A stretch of 6,183 nt of DNA from Euryarchaeota archaeon UBA175 (GTDB taxonomy: Archaea; Thermoplasmatota; Poseidoniia; Poseidoniales; Thalassarchaeaceae), in NCBI GenBank assembly GCA_002497895.1, contig DAFD01000106.1, forward strand, positions 3,416-9,598, read 5' to 3'. The notes beneath the pieces were generated by a model, which saw only the letters and a list, made by a program, of their open reading frames with translations, did not search any database and had not been told where the DNA came from. Below are positions 5,016 through 6,183 of the stretch, one piece after another (positions within the stretch are counted from its first letter, which is position 1; the number at the start of each line of letters is the position of its first letter). The translations under genes were made by a program, and so were the position numbers.

Positions 5016-6183
5016 GTGAAGGATTCAAAGAGTGTGGACCAAACGGTTCGACAGATGACGCGTGCCATGGCTTCCGGAATCGCCAGAGATTCTTCTGACT
5101 TGGAAGAAGAGTCGCAAATCGTCGGTCGGCAAATATGGCGAATTTTGCCCTATGTCACTCGTTATTGGCAGCGCGCCTTAGGTGGAATTATCGCCAATGT
5201 CTTCGCGCGCGCCTTCGATCTGATACCCTTCATCGCGATCGGAATGGCTGCTGATTACTACAATCCGAACAATTCGACATTCTCTGACTCGAGAATAGAG
5301 AGTATCGTCACCTCTGATCTCATCCCATCATTTGGCCCGATTGGCTCGATTGAAATTGGATTCGGACTCCTGATACTCTTCTCATTCACGATGCTCGCAA
5401 TTTTCCAAGGATTCAGCAATCAATTGTGGCAGTCTGTCGCTTACAAGGCTCAGCACGACATCAGAATGGATGCGACGATGTCGCTGATGGATATGGAGGC
5501 CTCATATTTCGAGACGAGACAGACTGGAAATCTGATGTCTGTACTATCTGCAGACGTCGCTCAACTGGAAGATATCATATCGGATTCCAGCACGAGCATC
5601 ATCCGTATCATCACCACATTCGCAGTGGCTTTCGGTATTATGTTCTGGATGTCACCTAAACTGAGTGTAATCCTAATCGCGCCACTAGTTCTCATCGTCC
5701 CGATGGTTGTCTGGTTCTCGACTCGAGTCCAGCGTCGTTACAAAAGGCAGCGCGAGAGAACTGGTGGTATCATCGCCATTCTCGAAAATGTCCTCTCGGG
5801 AATCACCGTGGTTCAGGCTTACAATGCAACCTCTTTCGAAGGGGCGAGAATCGAGAGTCAGAGTGGAGATTACAGAGATCAAGCAATTCAGGCAGCATTC
5901 CTTCGAAATCGCTTCATCCCCGGCATCTACGTCGTCGCTGGAATCTCCTTCGGCCTACTCGTTTCAGCTGGAGGTTGGGTTATGTCGACTGGTGAAATCA
6001 GTGTTGGGCAATTTGTCACATTCTTGTTGGTCTCTACGAGGATGACCATGCCGATGTTCATCCTCGGGATGCTGTTGAATCAACTTCAGAAAGGCGAGGC
6101 TGCTGCTCGACGAGTTTTCGCGATTATCACCCTCGAGCCATCAATTTCTGACTCCGAGGGTGCTATCGTTCTGGACGAGCCGA
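5016..6183 (+). CDS. ABC exporter, transmembrane domain (MsbA/multidrug type), truncated by the right edge
   Basis: The visible 389 codons encode the membrane half of a fused TMD-NBD ABC exporter, which would pump a lipid, drug or peptide out of the cell using ATP. Six helices can be placed at about 54-78, 112-134, 192-212, 214-236, 298-322 and 330-356. Family hallmarks are ASYFETRQTGNLMSVLSADV (162-181, the first intracellular coupling region), ILENVLSGITVVQAYNA (255-271, second region) and KGEAAARRVFAIITLEPSI (359-377), which leads into the nucleotide-binding domain. That domain, with Walker A/B and LSGGQ, lies beyond the window. The loop between helices 1 and 2 is long (about 32 residues) and acidic. 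The start is uncertain: the frame opens after TAA 4968-4970, with TTG 5007, GTG 5016, GTG 5034 (preceded by GAAGGA) and ATG 5055 as options. The substrate cannot be assigned. Confidence 0.85.
   Translation, partial: MKDSKSVDQTVRQMTRAMASGIARDSSDLEEESQIVGRQIWRILPYVTRYWQRALGGIIANVFARAFDLIPFIAIGMAADYYNPNNSTFSDSRIESIVTSDLIPSFGPIGSIEIGFGLLILFSFTMLAIFQGFSNQLWQSVAYKAQHDIRMDATMSLMDMEASYFETRQTGNLMSVLSADVAQLEDIISDSSTSIIRIITTFAVAFGIMFWMSPKLSVILIAPLVLIVPMVVWFSTRVQRRYKRQRERTGGIIAILENVLSGITVVQAYNATSFEGARIESQSGDYRDQAIQAAFLRNRFIPGIYVVAGISFGLLVSAGGWVMSTGEISVGQFVTFLLVSTRMTMPMFILGMLLNQLQKGEAAARRVFAIITLEPSISDSEGAIVLDEP

Noticed and set aside
5426..6045. Short frames on both strands inside the transporter region (77, 65 and 112 aa)
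   Set aside because: The continuous transporter frame has six helices and exporter motifs through the whole stretch, so the others are shadows.

Overview
The window (6,183 bp, roughly half GC) is compact and looks archaeal. The evidence is a degenerate paralogue of EF-1A/SelB-type elongation factors, a TATA-binding-protein (TBP) fold protein, an archaeal-type TatD/amidohydrolase, a tRNA-Gly with encoded CCA, and a candidate leaderless gene with a TATA-like box about 30 nt before its ATG. The mix of moderate GC, short intergenic gaps and these families fits an uncultured marine euryarchaeon, for example Candidatus Poseidoniia (Marine Group II/III). That placement is inference, not proof.

Left part (1-1273, minus strand): the beginning of an unrecognised gene runs off the left edge (start 155). 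Upstream of it lies a GC-rich intergenic stretch with strong hairpins (209-268). Then comes a 330-aa protein with a clear EF-Tu-type domain 2 but no P-loop. Divergent from it is a small three-helix DUF4870/Tic20-like membrane protein (1367-1732). A compact pair of overlapping inverted repeats (1731-1768) separates this from a convergent YciA-type hotdog acyl-CoA thioesterase (1763-2212, minus).

Middle (2276-4559, plus strand): three genes form a tightly coupled operon. Gene 1 is an unrecognised 287-aa soluble protein. Gene 2 is a 176-aa protein that I read by eye as a very divergent two-repeat TBP fold; its start overlaps the stop of gene 1 (TGATG) and has a perfect AGGAGG ribosome binding site. 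Gene 3 is a TatD-related metal hydrolase whose start overlaps the stop of gene 2 (ATGA). This operon is the most interesting part of the window, because a TBP-like protein without most of the DNA-kinking phenylalanines is co-translated with an unknown protein and a putative metal-dependent phosphohydrolase or nuclease.

Right part: a small two-helix membrane protein (4562-4810, minus) converges on the hydrolase with two bases between the stop codons. A complete tRNA-Gly(UCC) with encoded CCA follows (4866-4940), then a hairpin (4950-4977), then the first 389 codons of an ABC exporter membrane domain that runs off the right edge.

Nothing here is a mobile element, CRISPR array or recognisable defence system. 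Functional links between the three operon genes are inferred from coupling only.
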